Assembly (NCBI RefSeq): GCF_002886045.1
Contig: NZ_CP025791.1
Span: 1,448,001-1,512,000 of the forward strand
Length of the DNA stretch: 64,000 nt
From: Flavivirga eckloniae
GTDB lineage: Bacteria; Bacteroidota; Bacteroidia; Flavobacteriales; Flavobacteriaceae
Direction: 5' to 3'
A program made the translations under genes and the position numbers. Shown piece by piece: positions 1 through 9,478 of this stretch (the first letter of the stretch is position 1; each line of letters starts with the position of its first letter). Below the pieces are notes generated by a model that worked only from the letters and a program-made list of their open reading frames with translations, was not told the origin of the DNA and did no database searches.

Positions 1-469
1 TCGTACCTTTATTAGCTACTTTAATTAAAACCGTAACACCAGATATTGGCACACCCGATTCATCTGTAACGATTCCTGATACACTAAACTGTTGTCTTTT
101 TAAATTATTTATTTTTTCTTTTATAAGGATGGTATTATTAGTCGAAAAAACCACGCTGACATTTTTTCCAGTCAAAACATGACTCAATAACTTCTTTAAA
201 CTAAAAACTCCTTTTCTAAGATTTATATCGGGAAAGTCTTTAAACAAACTATGGTGATACACGAACATATAATTTGTTTGTTTTTTAACGATCTCAAAGA
301 CCTCATCTAAAGATACAGAAGCATCCTTTTTTATAACAATTTTATCGTTTTGTGATATATGATATTTTGATGGTAAGCCAATCACCGAATTGCAAAAAGC
401 GAACACAGTAATTATAAGCAAGACATATTTTGTGTGTTTTAATTTAATTTCATTAAATCTAGTGGTCAT
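1..469 (-). CDS. SusC/RagA-type TonB-dependent receptor, N-terminal part (cut by window edge)
   Basis: Reading leftward from an ATG at 469, the frame stays open to the window start, giving about 156 residues. A hydrophobic signal segment (residues about 14-32, KYVLLIITVFAFCNSVIG) is followed by an STN (secretin/TonB N-terminal) domain at about 40-115, and then the start of a carboxypeptidase-regulatory-like repeat (FSVSGIVTDESGVPISGV). This order is diagnostic of SusC/RagA outer-membrane receptors that import glycans or other large substrates. The STN domain suggests control through a FecR-type anti-sigma factor encoded outside the window. The plug and barrel lie outside, so the substrate cannot be inferred. 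Confidence 0.85.
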   Translation of the reverse strand, partial: MTTRFNEIKLKHTKYVLLIITVFAFCNSVIGLPSKYHISQNDKIVIKKDASVSLDEVFEIVKKQTNYMFVYHHSLFKDFPDINLRKGVFSLKKLLSHVLTGKNVSVVFSTNNTILIKEKINNLKRQQFSVSGIVTDESGVPISGVTVLIKVANKGT

Positions 470-877
470 TTTTAGTTTTATTAAGAGGGAAACTTTTTCA
501 ATTATTATCTCCCTATAAAAAATAATTTTCGCAAACGTTTAGTAATACAATTTGCATTGAAACATCATTACACATTTTTTAAGGGATATTATTATTGTTT
601 TTATAAAAACAATAAACAACGTTAAACTAATAACACCTAAACCATTAAACCGGGTAGTAACATATAATACATAAGTCAACTATAACCTAAAATTTTCAGC
701 ATTGTTTTCTATAAACACAAATCTGATTACCAATAGTTTACCTCTAAAATTCTTAATCTCTGCAATCAACAAAGTTGGTACATTATCAGTTTGTTTTTTT
801 ATTATAATTAATTAGAAGGGACTAAATAGAAACCAAATACAGAACAATCAAAATCTGGAATGAATTCTTTATTCTCT
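470..877. other. Intergenic region upstream of the SusC-like gene
   Basis: About 400 bases of AT-rich DNA between the receptor start and the end of the next leftward gene. It must carry the receptor promoter and possibly a terminator for the gene at 878-2023. I see no tRNA, strong hairpin or convincing ORF in it. Confidence 0.5.
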
Positions 878-2023
878 TTATTTCACTTCTAAACTTGTTA
901 AATTTATAGGTGTTATTTCTTTTCTCTTTCCTCTACTTATTTCCATAAGACTACTTTCAACTTCATCTGATATGTCCATATTCGCTTGGACTATAAACTT
1001 GTGAGTACCCCTTTTTAGCCATTTAGAAAAAGTATATCTTCCACTATCATCTAATTGATGTTTTTTTGCGACCATTTTTCTAGTCCCACTACTTTCTATT
1101 TTATAAAGCATAATATTAGCAATTTGTGCAGGACGTGCATCTATTGTTACTTGCCCCGTTAGTGTGCATTGAAGTTTACTTGCAGTAAAAATGTAAATAC
1201 TAGCCAATAAACCAAATATAGCATGGGGTATAGCTGTTGCTGTCCATATCATTATCTCTAATGGTTTTGGAATAGTTATAATAAAGTAAATAAATAAACC
1301 CACAAGTATTGATGAAAGAATAAATATTGACAACGCCCATATAATGTTTTTTTTTCTTATAGCTTTTAAGTGAATTATAAGAGTTATAAATCCAGCTATT
1401 AAAGCAAAAATAAGTTTATAGATATCTATCTTAGACTTAAAAGGGTTTGGAAAAACAATCCATTCTTCATTGCTTTCCTTATCATGAAGTTTTAAGTGCT
1501 TAGTTTGATAAGTTTGTTTGCTTACCTTTTCAAAAAGAAAGTCAGACATTCCAATCTCTTTATCATCAAATTCTTGAGGAAATGTAATAGCAATATTAAT
1601 CGTATCTATCGTTATTGGACGTTCAAAGAGTTCTCTTTCGGGGTTTGTAATGAATGGAAAAGAAGTATTAAACTCAAATTCTGACTTTCCTTCCTGAGTG
1701 ACCCCAAGTTCGTATCCATTAATAATGGAAAACTTTGCAGGGTGATTATTTGGAGAAATCACTGATAAAATAGTATAGTTTTGTCCTTTAGATAATATAG
1801 AAACTTTCACATCATTAGCAGATTCAAAAGAATACATATCTGTTAATTTAAAAGGTAAAGGTAAAAGCATAAGAGGTGATTTATTAACAACACTATCAAC
1901 TATAGTAACATTAATATCAACATACATTTTTTCCTTGACAATTAGGTTAAGCTGGACATAAGATTGGGAATACCCCAAGTTATAAATAAATGCAATAAAG
2001 AGAAACGAATATATACACCTCAT
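878..2023 (-). CDS. Unknown membrane protein with signal peptide and C-terminal beta-sandwich-like domain
   Basis: 381 residues. It begins with a signal peptide (about 1-20, ending LGYSQ), then has a roughly 180-residue extracytoplasmic region, three hydrophobic helices at about 203-220, 229-251 and 260-281, and a C-terminal stretch of about 95 residues (CTLTGQVTIDARPAQIANIM...) with the look of a carboxypeptidase-regulatory or Ig-like fold. Its ATG overlaps the stop of the upstream gene (ATGA at 2020-2023), so the two are translationally coupled. I do not recognise a named family and assign no function. The pair probably encodes partners at the inner membrane. Confidence 0.7.
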   Translation of the reverse strand: MRCIYSFLFIAFIYNLGYSQSYVQLNLIVKEKMYVDINVTIVDSVVNKSPLMLLPLPFKLTDMYSFESANDVKVSILSKGQNYTILSVISPNNHPAKFSIINGYELGVTQEGKSEFEFNTSFPFITNPERELFERPITIDTINIAITFPQEFDDKEIGMSDFLFEKVSKQTYQTKHLKLHDKESNEEWIVFPNPFKSKIDIYKLIFALIAGFITLIIHLKAIRKKNIIWALSIFILSSILVGLFIYFIITIPKPLEIMIWTATAIPHAIFGLLASIYIFTASKLQCTLTGQVTIDARPAQIANIMLYKIESSGTRKMVAKKHQLDDSGRYTFSKWLKRGTHKFIVQANMDISDEVESSLMEISRGKRKEITPINLTSLEVK

Positions 2024-2493
2024 AATCGGTATTTAGTTTGGAACAATATTATAATCATCGTTGACATGGAAATGAATTGAACAATTAATAGAGAAATAAT
2101 TAATCTTTCAACCTTTTCTTGTCTATAAAGTGAGTATTTAAGTATCTGATAATCTTTAATCACGGTACTTTTTTCAACTCTATTATAATCCTCCTTTTCT
2201 TTCTCAAAAAAACGATATTTGTCAAAAAAGAAAGGTGTTAAATGCTTAATAGCGTAAATTGACCATGAAAAAATATTAAAGATTGGAGGAATCGTTATAA
2301 ATAATTTTAGTTTATAAACGATCCTAAATTCGAATATGGTCGTTGACCAGAAAACCTCAATTAGACTTGATGCTAGTAAAAAGATTATGATTCTATTATG
2401 CGAATTAGTCAAACGTTTTTGAGTAGACTCATTCTCAATCTGAATTTGTTGTAGTGAGATTTTACTTTTCATTTTTCTATATTTTAAATTCAA
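2020..2493 (-). CDS. Small unknown membrane protein
   Basis: 157 residues. The N-terminus is charged and coiled-coil prone (SKISLQQIQIENESTQKRL). Hydrophobic helices follow at about 33-52 and 63-82, and a C-terminal one at about 132-152. It overlaps the following gene by four bases, so it heads a two-gene operon with 878-2023. No family is recognised. The first in-frame ATG at 2493 is used; an internal ATG at codon 8 (MKSKIS) is an alternative start. Confidence 0.6.
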   Translation of the reverse strand: MNLKYRKMKSKISLQQIQIENESTQKRLTNSHNRIIIFLLASSLIEVFWSTTIFEFRIVYKLKLFITIPPIFNIFSWSIYAIKHLTPFFFDKYRFFEKEKEDYNRVEKSTVIKDYQILKYSLYRQEKVERLIISLLIVQFISMSTMIIILFQTKYRL

Positions 2494-3099
2494 ACGTATT
2501 TACCCAGAAAAAAACTCACAAATGCTTTAAACTTATGGTTAGTACAGGAATAATTGGTAATAAAAACTTTGCATCAAGTTATAACTAACCAAAAGAGGTT
2601 AATAACTGTTGAATTTTATGCAATATTGACTATTCACAATACACTGTAAGACTACTTTTTCTGCTTCTTTATTCTTTTTGAATCTTATAAAAATTCACCA
2701 AAAGAATATAACGCAACACAAATAGTTTCATTAAAAACTTTGTTTCTTTTATTCAGATATAGTTAAGTAGGAGATTTTGTTACTTTTTAACCCTAAAACC
2801 TTTAGATTATCTAAACAACAAAAAAACAAAAATGGGTGGTAGAAAAATATTACAAAGGTAAATTAGAATATAATAAGTAAAAAAACTCTAGTGATAGAGA
2901 TGGGTGTTAAGTACAAAGAGTTGGTGAGTTTAAATAGCCCATATAAATTATCTCCACTAATACTTGGAATAAATATCACCAATATGTTCAAGCGTCATAA
3001 AACTTGACATCTTATATTTCATATTAAAAAATATCTTGAATAAAAATCAATCTTGGAATTGATAAAATACTTTTATCAAATTTAAAAAAACATACGCAA
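2494..3099. other. Gene-free AT-rich stretch
   Basis: About 600 bases between two leftward genes. Only very short frames are present; the longest noticed on the minus strand starts near 3022 and has 21 codons. No clear hairpin, tRNA or repeat is seen. It likely holds the promoter of the 2020-2493 operon and decayed DNA. Confidence 0.4.
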
Positions 3100-4335
3100 C
3101 TATTCGAACCTTATAGCTCTTACAGGAGATATTTTTGTAATAATGATAGACGGTATTAAAAGCATAAGCAAACAAAGTATAAGCGTACCAATATTAAGCG
3201 CTGCAATGTAACTTAAGTTTATATATACCGGAGCTTCTGTAACGTAATATACACTCGGATCTAACGGAAATAATTTAAAATACTTTTGCGAAAAGAGAAA
3301 ACCGAGTCCAATTACATTTCCCCAAAATAACCCTAAAAGGATTAAATACGTAGCATTATATAAGAACAGCTTTCTTATACTCCAATTATTACTACCCAAA
3401 GCCTTTAATATACCTATCATTTGGGTACGTTCTAGGATTAAAACCAGCAATGCGGTTATCATATTAATACCGGCCACCAGTATCATGATGCCTATAATTC
3501 CATAAATGTTTGTGTCGAATATTTGGATCCAATCAAAAATTGAAGTGTACTTATTTTTAATGGTTTCAGAGTTAAGGATGGATGGGATATCCTCATATAT
3601 TTCAACACCTTTTTTATCAATCTCATTATAATCATCAATAAACACTTCAAAATTTCCTACCTGATCTGGTTTCCATCGATTCATTCTTTGTAAATGACGA
3701 AGATCGCCTATAATATAATTGGCATCAAAATCCTGAAATCCTGAGTTATATATTCCAACAATGCGATACGTAATGATATTTGGTAATTTTTCAGGATCGT
3801 CTTTACGAAATACCATTTGAAATGTATCATCAAGTTTTAGCTCTAACCTATTGGCTAAATACTGAGACATTAAAACATCTTCATTTCTCTTACCTGTAAA
3901 ATCGGGAAGTCTCCCTTCTAACAAAAAATCCTTAAAATAGTCCCATTTATATTCGGCACCTACTCCCTTTAAATAAACACCCTCAAAATCGGTTTCGGTT
4001 CTAATAACTCCGAACTTTGTTATTATTGCTTGTACGTGGCTAATCCCTTCTACAGTTTTAAACTCTGGATAAAAATCATGTCCTTTTGATATGGGAAAAA
4101 CACTTTCTTGCGAATTGTTACTATCGTAATTAGTAATGGTTATATGTCCATTAAATGCCACAACCTTATCACGTATCTTTTGTTGTAAGCCTATACCAGT
4201 AGCTATGGCAATCATCATAACAACAATACCTATGGCAATTGCTGCAATACCAATTTTTATAATTGGTGCCGATATACTACTTTTATACGCTTTACTACCA
4301 ATAATGCGCTTTGCTATAAAAAATTCGTAATTCAA
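3100..4335 (-). CDS. ABC transporter permease of the LolC/LolE (FtsX-like) family
   Basis: 411 residues, the usual size for LolC/E permeases, which move lipoproteins from the inner membrane to the carrier LolA. One helix at about 25-47 is followed by a MacB-type periplasmic domain (about 48-270), then three C-terminal helices of the FtsX domain (about 278-305, 325-352, 378-402) with the conserved cytoplasmic stretch MIGILKALGSNNWSIRKLF. The start is TTG at 4335: an in-frame stop lies just upstream and the next ATG would delete the first helix. No LolD-like ATPase is adjacent. The start codon lies 8 bases from that of the divergent gene at 4344. MacB-like export of another substrate is possible. 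Confidence 0.85.
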   Translation of the reverse strand: MNYEFFIAKRIIGSKAYKSSISAPIIKIGIAAIAIGIVVMMIAIATGIGLQQKIRDKVVAFNGHITITNYDSNNSQESVFPISKGHDFYPEFKTVEGISHVQAIITKFGVIRTETDFEGVYLKGVGAEYKWDYFKDFLLEGRLPDFTGKRNEDVLMSQYLANRLELKLDDTFQMVFRKDDPEKLPNIITYRIVGIYNSGFQDFDANYIIGDLRHLQRMNRWKPDQVGNFEVFIDDYNEIDKKGVEIYEDIPSILNSETIKNKYTSIFDWIQIFDTNIYGIIGIMILVAGINMITALLVLILERTQMIGILKALGSNNWSIRKLFLYNATYLILLGLFWGNVIGLGFLFSQKYFKLFPLDPSVYYVTEAPVYINLSYIAALNIGTLILCLLMLLIPSIIITKISPVRAIRFE

Positions 4336-4343
4336 ATTATATT

Positions 4344-5597
4344 ATGAGGTTTAATATTTTCAAAAATACATTTTTATTATTTGTTATTGTAATGATTTCT
4401 TGTGCTTATAAAACAAAAAATGAAATAATTACCAAAAATGAACCACATTATTCGATAAAAAACGTAGAAAAGGATAGTTCTATTGCAGTAGGAGCCAATC
4501 AAACCGAAAATTACCTACCGTTATTAGAAAAAAAACGTGTTGGTATTGTTGCTAATCAAACAAGCGTTATTTTCAAGAAAAGCCTTACAGGAAAAAATGA
4601 TTTTACTCATTTAGTTGATTCTCTGCTAGCTCTAAATATTGATATTAAAAAAGTATTTTCTCCAGAACATGGTTTTCGAGGTCGTGTTGATGCCGGCGAA
4701 TTGGTTAAAGATGGTATAGATACCAAAACCAACCTACCGCTTATATCGCTTTATGGAAAGAATAAAAAGCCGACCAAAGCACAACTTGAAGGTTTGGATG
4801 TTGTTATTTTTGATATTCAGGATGTTGGTGTTCGGTTTTACACTTATATTTCTACGTTGCATTATATTATGGAAGCTTGTGCCGAACAAAATATTCCTGT
4901 TTTAATATTAGACAGACCGAACCCCAACGGACATTATATTGATGGCCCGACCTTAAAAATCGAAAACAAAAGCTTTTTAGGTATGCACCCTATACCATTG
5001 GTGCATGGCATGACGATTGGTGAATATGCCCAAATGATTAATGGTGAGAAATGGTTAAAGAATGGTTCTCAATGCAAAATAACTGTGATTCCTGTAAAGC
5101 ATTACACCCACGATAGGTTTTACAGCCTGCCTATACGACCTTCTCCCAACTTGCCTAACGATCAATCAATAAAACTATATCCTAGTCTTGGACTTTTTGA
5201 GGGTACGAATATAAATGCTGGTCGGGGGACTGAATTTCAATTCCAACGATTTGGTGCTCCTTTTTTGAATAAGGATGTCTTTAATTTTAACTACACACCT
5301 GTTTCTAACTTTGGCGCTAAATACCCCAAACATAAAAACACCATGTGTTATGGTAAAGATTTAAAGGATGAAGAACTAAATGGTGTTATGACATTGAAAT
5401 GGGTCATTGAAGCTTATCAAAATTCCACCGACACATCCAAATTTTTCAATACTAACAATTTTACCAAACATGCTGGCACAGATAAACTGCAACAACAAAT
5501 TGAAGCAGGTTTAAGCGAAGAAACTATAAAGGCCACTTGGAAAAAAGACCTAGACGCTTTTAAACTAATTAGAAAAAAGTATTTGCTTTACGATTAA
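4344..5597 (+). CDS. namZ: Exo-beta-N-acetylmuramidase NamZ-like lipoprotein (DUF1343, GH171)
   Basis: 417 residues. A lipoprotein signal ends at the lipobox FVIVMISC (Cys20). The DUF1343 core starts near residue 62 with RVGIVANQTS and continues with FSPEHGFRGRVDAGE, VIFDIQDVGVRFYTY, LDRPNPNGHYIDGP and FEGTNINAGRGT. Characterised members of this family remove N-acetylmuramic acid from the non-reducing ends of peptidoglycan fragments, so a role in cell-wall recycling at the envelope is likely. Its stop overlaps by four bases the stop of the convergent gene at 5594. The gene symbol is given by family homology only. Confidence 0.85.
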   Translation: MRFNIFKNTFLLFVIVMISCAYKTKNEIITKNEPHYSIKNVEKDSSIAVGANQTENYLPLLEKKRVGIVANQTSVIFKKSLTGKNDFTHLVDSLLALNIDIKKVFSPEHGFRGRVDAGELVKDGIDTKTNLPLISLYGKNKKPTKAQLEGLDVVIFDIQDVGVRFYTYISTLHYIMEACAEQNIPVLILDRPNPNGHYIDGPTLKIENKSFLGMHPIPLVHGMTIGEYAQMINGEKWLKNGSQCKITVIPVKHYTHDRFYSLPIRPSPNLPNDQSIKLYPSLGLFEGTNINAGRGTEFQFQRFGAPFLNKDVFNFNYTPVSNFGAKYPKHKNTMCYGKDLKDEELNGVMTLKWVIEAYQNSTDTSKFFNTNNFTKHAGTDKLQQQIEAGLSEETIKATWKKDLDAFKLIRKKYLLYD

Positions 5598-6472
5598 TCT
5601 TTTAAAATTTGAATCAATCTATTGGGGTAATCGGTAATAATACCATTAACATTTAAATCGATCATTTTTAATAGATCCTCATTGGTATTAACCGTCCAAG
5701 GGATTATTAAAAAGTTATTAGCTTGTAATGTATTAACAGTTTTGGCATCTAACAGCTTATAGTATGGACTAATAATTTCGGGAGCGTAAGACATTTTACT
5801 CATTTTACTTTGAATACTTTCGTCTTCATCTACTAATAAAGCTACTGTTATTTTTGGGGATTGTTCTTTAATTTCCTCTAAAACCCGTAAATCGAAACTC
5901 TGCAAATTTGTTTCGTTAAAAGCATTGTTTTTATTTACAACGTCTAAAACCAACTTTACAAACTCATTTGGCTCTGGCGTATAAATGCCATCATATTCCG
6001 GTCTTGATTTTAATTCGATATTAAATTTTATGTTTGGGTTTTTATTTTTTGAAATCCTGATAACCTCTTCCAAAGAAGGTTTATAGGTCTTCATCTTTTT
6101 TTGCTCCGGAAACCTGGGATGTAACTTAGTACCGCAATCAAACTGTTTTATACTGTCGAATGTCATTTGATACAGGTTATACTTTTTATCAAAGGCTTCT
6201 AAAATTTCATTTCCATCGGTATCCAAACAGTACGTTCTACTTATATAGGGCTCGTGAGACACCACAACAATACCGTCTTTTGAAACTGCTACATCAAGCT
6301 CTAGAGTATGAACCCCTAGATCGATGGCTTTTTTAAAAGCCTCAATAGTGTTTTCTGGTAATAGTCCCCTACATCCCCTGTGTCCTTGAATATCTATAAA
6401 TTTTTCTTCTTTACAATTCATAAACAAACTAATAAAAAGTAAAAATACTATACCTCTAAAACAAGTAGACAT
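5594..6472 (-). CDS. Glycerophosphodiester phosphodiesterase (GlpQ/GDPD family), lipoprotein-like signal
   Basis: 292 residues. The N-terminal hydrophobic segment ends in LFMNCKEE, consistent with a lipobox Cys near residue 20. The GDPD TIM-barrel begins with QGHRGCRGLLPENT (catalytic His and the Arg-Gly pair), followed by the acidic metal ligands in LELDVAVSKDG and the second catalytic His in VVVSHEPY. The C-terminus has the usual GIITDYPN. The enzyme hydrolyses glycerophosphodiesters to glycerol-3-phosphate and an alcohol, probably in the periplasm. It is closely spaced (6 bases) behind the gene at 6479 and likely in its operon. Confidence 0.9.
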   Translation of the reverse strand: MSTCFRGIVFLLFISLFMNCKEEKFIDIQGHRGCRGLLPENTIEAFKKAIDLGVHTLELDVAVSKDGIVVVSHEPYISRTYCLDTDGNEILEAFDKKYNLYQMTFDSIKQFDCGTKLHPRFPEQKKMKTYKPSLEEVIRISKNKNPNIKFNIELKSRPEYDGIYTPEPNEFVKLVLDVVNKNNAFNETNLQSFDLRVLEEIKEQSPKITVALLVDEDESIQSKMSKMSYAPEIISPYYKLLDAKTVNTLQANNFLIIPWTVNTNEDLLKMIDLNVNGIITDYPNRLIQILKD

Positions 6473-6478
6473 TCTAAT

Positions 6479-7387
6479 TTATCTGTTTTCTGTTTCCAAC
6501 TTAAGTCTGTTATAAATTGGTTCAAAATCTATCATATACGTTCCAACAGTTTCCCCCCAACTAGAAAAAAACAAATACTTTTTATCTTGGGTAACATAAG
6601 GCCCCCAATTCCATTTGGAAACGCTATGAACTTCTGTACCTAAACTCAATGGTTTAGACCATGTTCCATTTTTATTTTTGAACGATATGAAAAGATCGGC
6701 ATTACTATAAAACTTATAGCTTTTGGTGTTGTTTTTCTTATTAATCAATAATATTAAAAATGATTCATCTGGAGCGACATAGAGATCCATAAAATCGCCC
6801 TTTACATTAAAATTTAATCTTTTAGTAACAGTGTCCGATTTAGTAACCATAACATGGAAAACGTCTTGAATCTTATCATCTCCCTGAATTCCAGAGGAAT
6901 AATAAAAACTATTTTCTCTAGGCGCCTGTAAATAGTGTGACTTCTTTAAAGACTCTATAAATCGTTTGGGTTTGGACCAGTCATTCCCAATTTTTCTAGA
7001 ATAAATGCCTTTTGGAGACAAGGTATCGTCGTATTGAAAATACATGGTTTTCTCATCCCTTGAAAGTGCTGGCGCCCCAGAGCTATCTGCAAAAACCACT
7101 TGAGGTTTGCTCCATTTGCCTTTATTAAATTCAAGTTTCATAATGTCTGCTTTAGAAATTGAATTATATCCGTTTCTAACTCCATAGTATAGGGTTTTCC
7201 CATCCTTGGAAATTGCTATACGCTCTGTTGCCATAAATCCTTTTTCCATCTCGAAATTGACTAAAACAGGTTTTCCATTTGGTATAGAATCCACTAATAA
7301 ATGTAAATACTTTGAATCTTGTCCAAATCCCTTTTGCCCCCAAATGACTAGGATTAAAACTAATAGAATATATCTTATACGTTCCAC
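6479..7387 (-). CDS. Secreted WD40-like beta-propeller (PD40) protein of unknown role
   Basis: 302 residues with a GTG start at 7387. The signal peptide is MERIRYILLVLILVIWGQKGFGQ. The body repeats short PD40-like blades of the form '...ISKDGKTLYYG', 'ALSRDEKTMYFQYDD', 'YVTQDKKYLFFSSWG', as in TolB-like propellers found in OmpA/PD40 proteins of Bacteroidetes. There is no catalytic signature. It lies 4 bases after the DinB-like gene and 6 before the GDPD gene, so the three are probably one leftward transcript. A binding or scaffold role in the periplasm is inferred. Confidence 0.75.
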   Translation of the reverse strand: MERIRYILLVLILVIWGQKGFGQDSKYLHLLVDSIPNGKPVLVNFEMEKGFMATERIAISKDGKTLYYGVRNGYNSISKADIMKLEFNKGKWSKPQVVFADSSGAPALSRDEKTMYFQYDDTLSPKGIYSRKIGNDWSKPKRFIESLKKSHYLQAPRENSFYYSSGIQGDDKIQDVFHVMVTKSDTVTKRLNFNVKGDFMDLYVAPDESFLILLINKKNNTKSYKFYSNADLFISFKNKNGTWSKPLSLGTEVHSVSKWNWGPYVTQDKKYLFFSSWGETVGTYMIDFEPIYNRLKLETENR

Positions 7388-7391
7388 GATC

Positions 7392-7889
7392 TTATCTATA
7401 ATTAGGTGGCGTTATATCTTTTAAACGCAAATATGTTATCATTTGTCCTCGATGGTGTGCATTATGGTTTAACACATCTATAAGCTGATTTGTTAGTTTG
7501 GGAGTTTCTTTAGCATTATTAATAAATGTTATTAATCTATCAAACTCATCGTTGGCATATGTTACTAACTCAGCTTTACTAAAACAATCTTCGTCTCCGG
7601 GGTTCCATTTAACAGGAGTCCCTTTCATTAATTCTATATTCCAATCGATAGAGTATACGGTATGAGATGCCAATGCCGAGTAAGACCGAACCTTTTCAGT
7701 TGGCTTATAATCAAAATCACTTTCCGGCATAGCTTCAATTACCTCGATTGTAAATGATTTTGTTTTTTCCAAACGCTCTTTTAAATAGTGATAATCCGAT
7801 TGCTGTTTATCCATATTTGCAAACGCCATTAAAAGAAATACGCTTACAAAACCTATAACTGATATGATTTTAAGTTTCATAGTATTCAT
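7392..7889 (-). CDS. DinB-family (DinB_2-like) protein with N-terminal signal/anchor
   Basis: About 165 residues from the ATG at 7889; the frame is open upstream to 7961, but those residues do not look like a protein start. A second ATG at 7880 begins directly at the hydrophobic segment (MKLKIISVIGFVSVFLLMAFA). The remainder is a four-helix DinB fold with the putative metal-binding histidines in ALASHTVYSIDW and LNHNAHHRGQMITYLR. DinB-like proteins of this class include metal-dependent thiol transferases and many of unknown function. The exported form is typical for Bacteroidetes. Confidence 0.8.
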   Translation of the reverse strand: MNTMKLKIISVIGFVSVFLLMAFANMDKQQSDYHYLKERLEKTKSFTIEVIEAMPESDFDYKPTEKVRSYSALASHTVYSIDWNIELMKGTPVKWNPGDEDCFSKAELVTYANDEFDRLITFINNAKETPKLTNQLIDVLNHNAHHRGQMITYLRLKDITPPNYR

Positions 7890-8002
7890 TGATTTTATTC
7901 GATCAATATTACGACTAAAAACCAAAAGCTTGCAGAACAAATGTTCTTTTTGATAGTACATTTAGACGAAGAAAATAATAAGTTATGAAACAGATAAAAG
8001 GG

Positions 8003-8839
8003 TTATGCTTCTTCTGAAGAAGTAGGTTTTCTATATTTCTGAAATGGTTGTATTAGTAAATCTTTGATATTACTATTTTCCTTTTCATCCGGAAAAACAT
8101 CAACACCATAAACAATCTTATCAGTATCTAGTTTCATATAAGTTCCCAAAAGGCGGTCCCAAACAGAAAAAATGTTTCCGTAGTTAGAGTCTGTATAGGG
8201 TAATTTATAGTGATGGTGTACCTTATGCATATTTGGAGACACAATAATGTAGCTTAGTATATTATCTACTCTTTTAGGAAGTTTTATGTTAGCGTGATTA
8301 AATTGAGTAGCTATTACCGAAAGCGATTGATATAAAAAAACCAATGCTATAGGTGTACCAATTATAAATATTCCCATAAGTGTAAATACATAACGAATAA
8401 CACTTTCTAAAGGATGGTGCCTATTCGCTGTAGTAGTATCTACATGATGATCTGAATGGTGTACCAAATGCACCATCCATAGTGGTTTTACTTTATGCTC
8501 TATTAAATGTGGCAAGTAGGCTCCTATAAAATCTATTAAAAAGATACCCAAAATACCATAAAGCCATAACGGCATTTCCGGAAGCCAATTAAGGATTCCG
8601 AAATTATTAGCGACTACCCAATCGGATGATTTTAAAAATAAAAAAGCCAAAGGCAGGTTTACCAATATGGTGGTAATAGTAAAGAATATATTAGGAATAG
8701 CATGTTTCCACTTTTTATACTTAATTCCAAATAGTGGCACGATGCCTTCAATAATCCAGAAGAAGGTCAATCCTCCAACAATAATTATTCCTCTATGCAG
8801 GGAAGGAATCGTTTCAAAGTAGTTTAAAATAGCTTCCAA
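8003..8839 (-). CDS. Sterol desaturase / fatty-acid hydroxylase superfamily protein
   Basis: 278 residues with about four to five membrane helices. It carries the di-iron histidine clusters of the superfamily: HLIEH (about 111-115), HLVHHSDHHVD (about 124-134), NRHHP (about 139-143) and MHKVHHHYK near residue 204. These enzymes insert oxygen into lipid chains or sterols using O2. The exact lipid substrate cannot be read from the sequence. It is 23 bases from the end of the upstream YkgJ-family gene, probably in the same transcript. Confidence 0.85.
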   Translation of the reverse strand: MEAILNYFETIPSLHRGIIIVGGLTFFWIIEGIVPLFGIKYKKWKHAIPNIFFTITTILVNLPLAFLFLKSSDWVVANNFGILNWLPEMPLWLYGILGIFLIDFIGAYLPHLIEHKVKPLWMVHLVHHSDHHVDTTTANRHHPLESVIRYVFTLMGIFIIGTPIALVFLYQSLSVIATQFNHANIKLPKRVDNILSYIIVSPNMHKVHHHYKLPYTDSNYGNIFSVWDRLLGTYMKLDTDKIVYGVDVFPDEKENSNIKDLLIQPFQKYRKPTSSEEA

Positions 8840-8862
8840 ATAACATATTTTTATTAAATATA

Positions 8863-9354
8863 CTATTTTATTCTTTTTTTCATATCCTCAACTATGTTAA
8901 AAACTGCAGGGCATATAGCTACATTTTTTAACGTTAAATTTGATATTTGCTGAAACTTCTTTCTGTCGGTATGCGGAAACTCTCTACAGGCCTTTGGTCG
9001 TACTTCATAAATGGAGCAGTAGTTATCGGTACCTAAAAACGTACAGGGCACACTTTGCAATACATAATCATTATCTTCATCAATACGTAAATATTGACTT
9101 ATAAACTGCTGTGGTTTTTGTTTGAAATGTTTTGAAATTCGCTCTATATCTTTATCTGTAAATAGCGGTCCTGTGGTTTTACAGCAGTTAGCACATTCTA
9201 AGCAATCTGTACGTTCAAACTCTTCGTCATGCAATTCCTGCATAACATAATCCAGATTTTTTGGTGGTTTCTTTTTTAGCTTAGCAAAGAATTTTTTGTT
9301 TTCGTTATGCTTATCTTTGGCGAGCTTTGGAAGGTTTTTAATACTATCTTGCAT
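8863..9354 (-). CDS. YkgJ-family cysteine-cluster protein
   Basis: 163 residues from the ATG at 9354 (MQDSIKNLPKLAK). The open frame extends to 9399, but that part lies inside the palindromic repeat at 9375-9465 and is unlikely to be translated. A CxxCxxCC cluster (CLECANCCKTTG) and later cysteines (SVPCTFLG, NYCSIYEVRPKACREFPH) match the UPF0153/YkgJ zinc- or iron-chelating domain. The biochemical role of the family is unknown. A second, more distant member lies at 40384. Confidence 0.85.
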   Translation of the reverse strand: MQDSIKNLPKLAKDKHNENKKFFAKLKKKPPKNLDYVMQELHDEEFERTDCLECANCCKTTGPLFTDKDIERISKHFKQKPQQFISQYLRIDEDNDYVLQSVPCTFLGTDNYCSIYEVRPKACREFPHTDRKKFQQISNLTLKNVAICPAVFNIVEDMKKRIK

Positions 9355-9374
9355 GGCGTAAAAATAAACAAACT

Positions 9375-9465
9375 TGTCATTCTGAACGAAGTGAAACATC
9401 TAATTTATTAATAGATGTTTCGACTCTAGTCTCTCTTGAGCGTAGACTAAAGATTCAACATGACA
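9375..9465. repeat. Interspersed palindromic repeat (TGTCATTCTGA type)
   Basis: The element starts with TGTCATTCTGAACGAAGTG and ends with ATGACA (9460-9465), which is the reverse complement of its first six bases. Inside it is a 10-base perfect stem, GAAACATCTA (9393-9402) with TAGATGTTTC (9412-9421). Repeats opening with GTCATTCTGA followed by GCGAAG-like sequence are widespread between genes in Flavobacteriaceae. It sits between the divergent genes 8863-9354 and 9479-10180. Confidence 0.7.
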
Positions 9466-9478
9466 CAAAACATAACTT

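Noticed and set aside
2957-3022. 21-codon minus-strand frame starting MKYKMSSFMTLEHIG
   Set aside because: Too short, no conserved feature and no clear promoter or partner; not enough to call a peptide gene.
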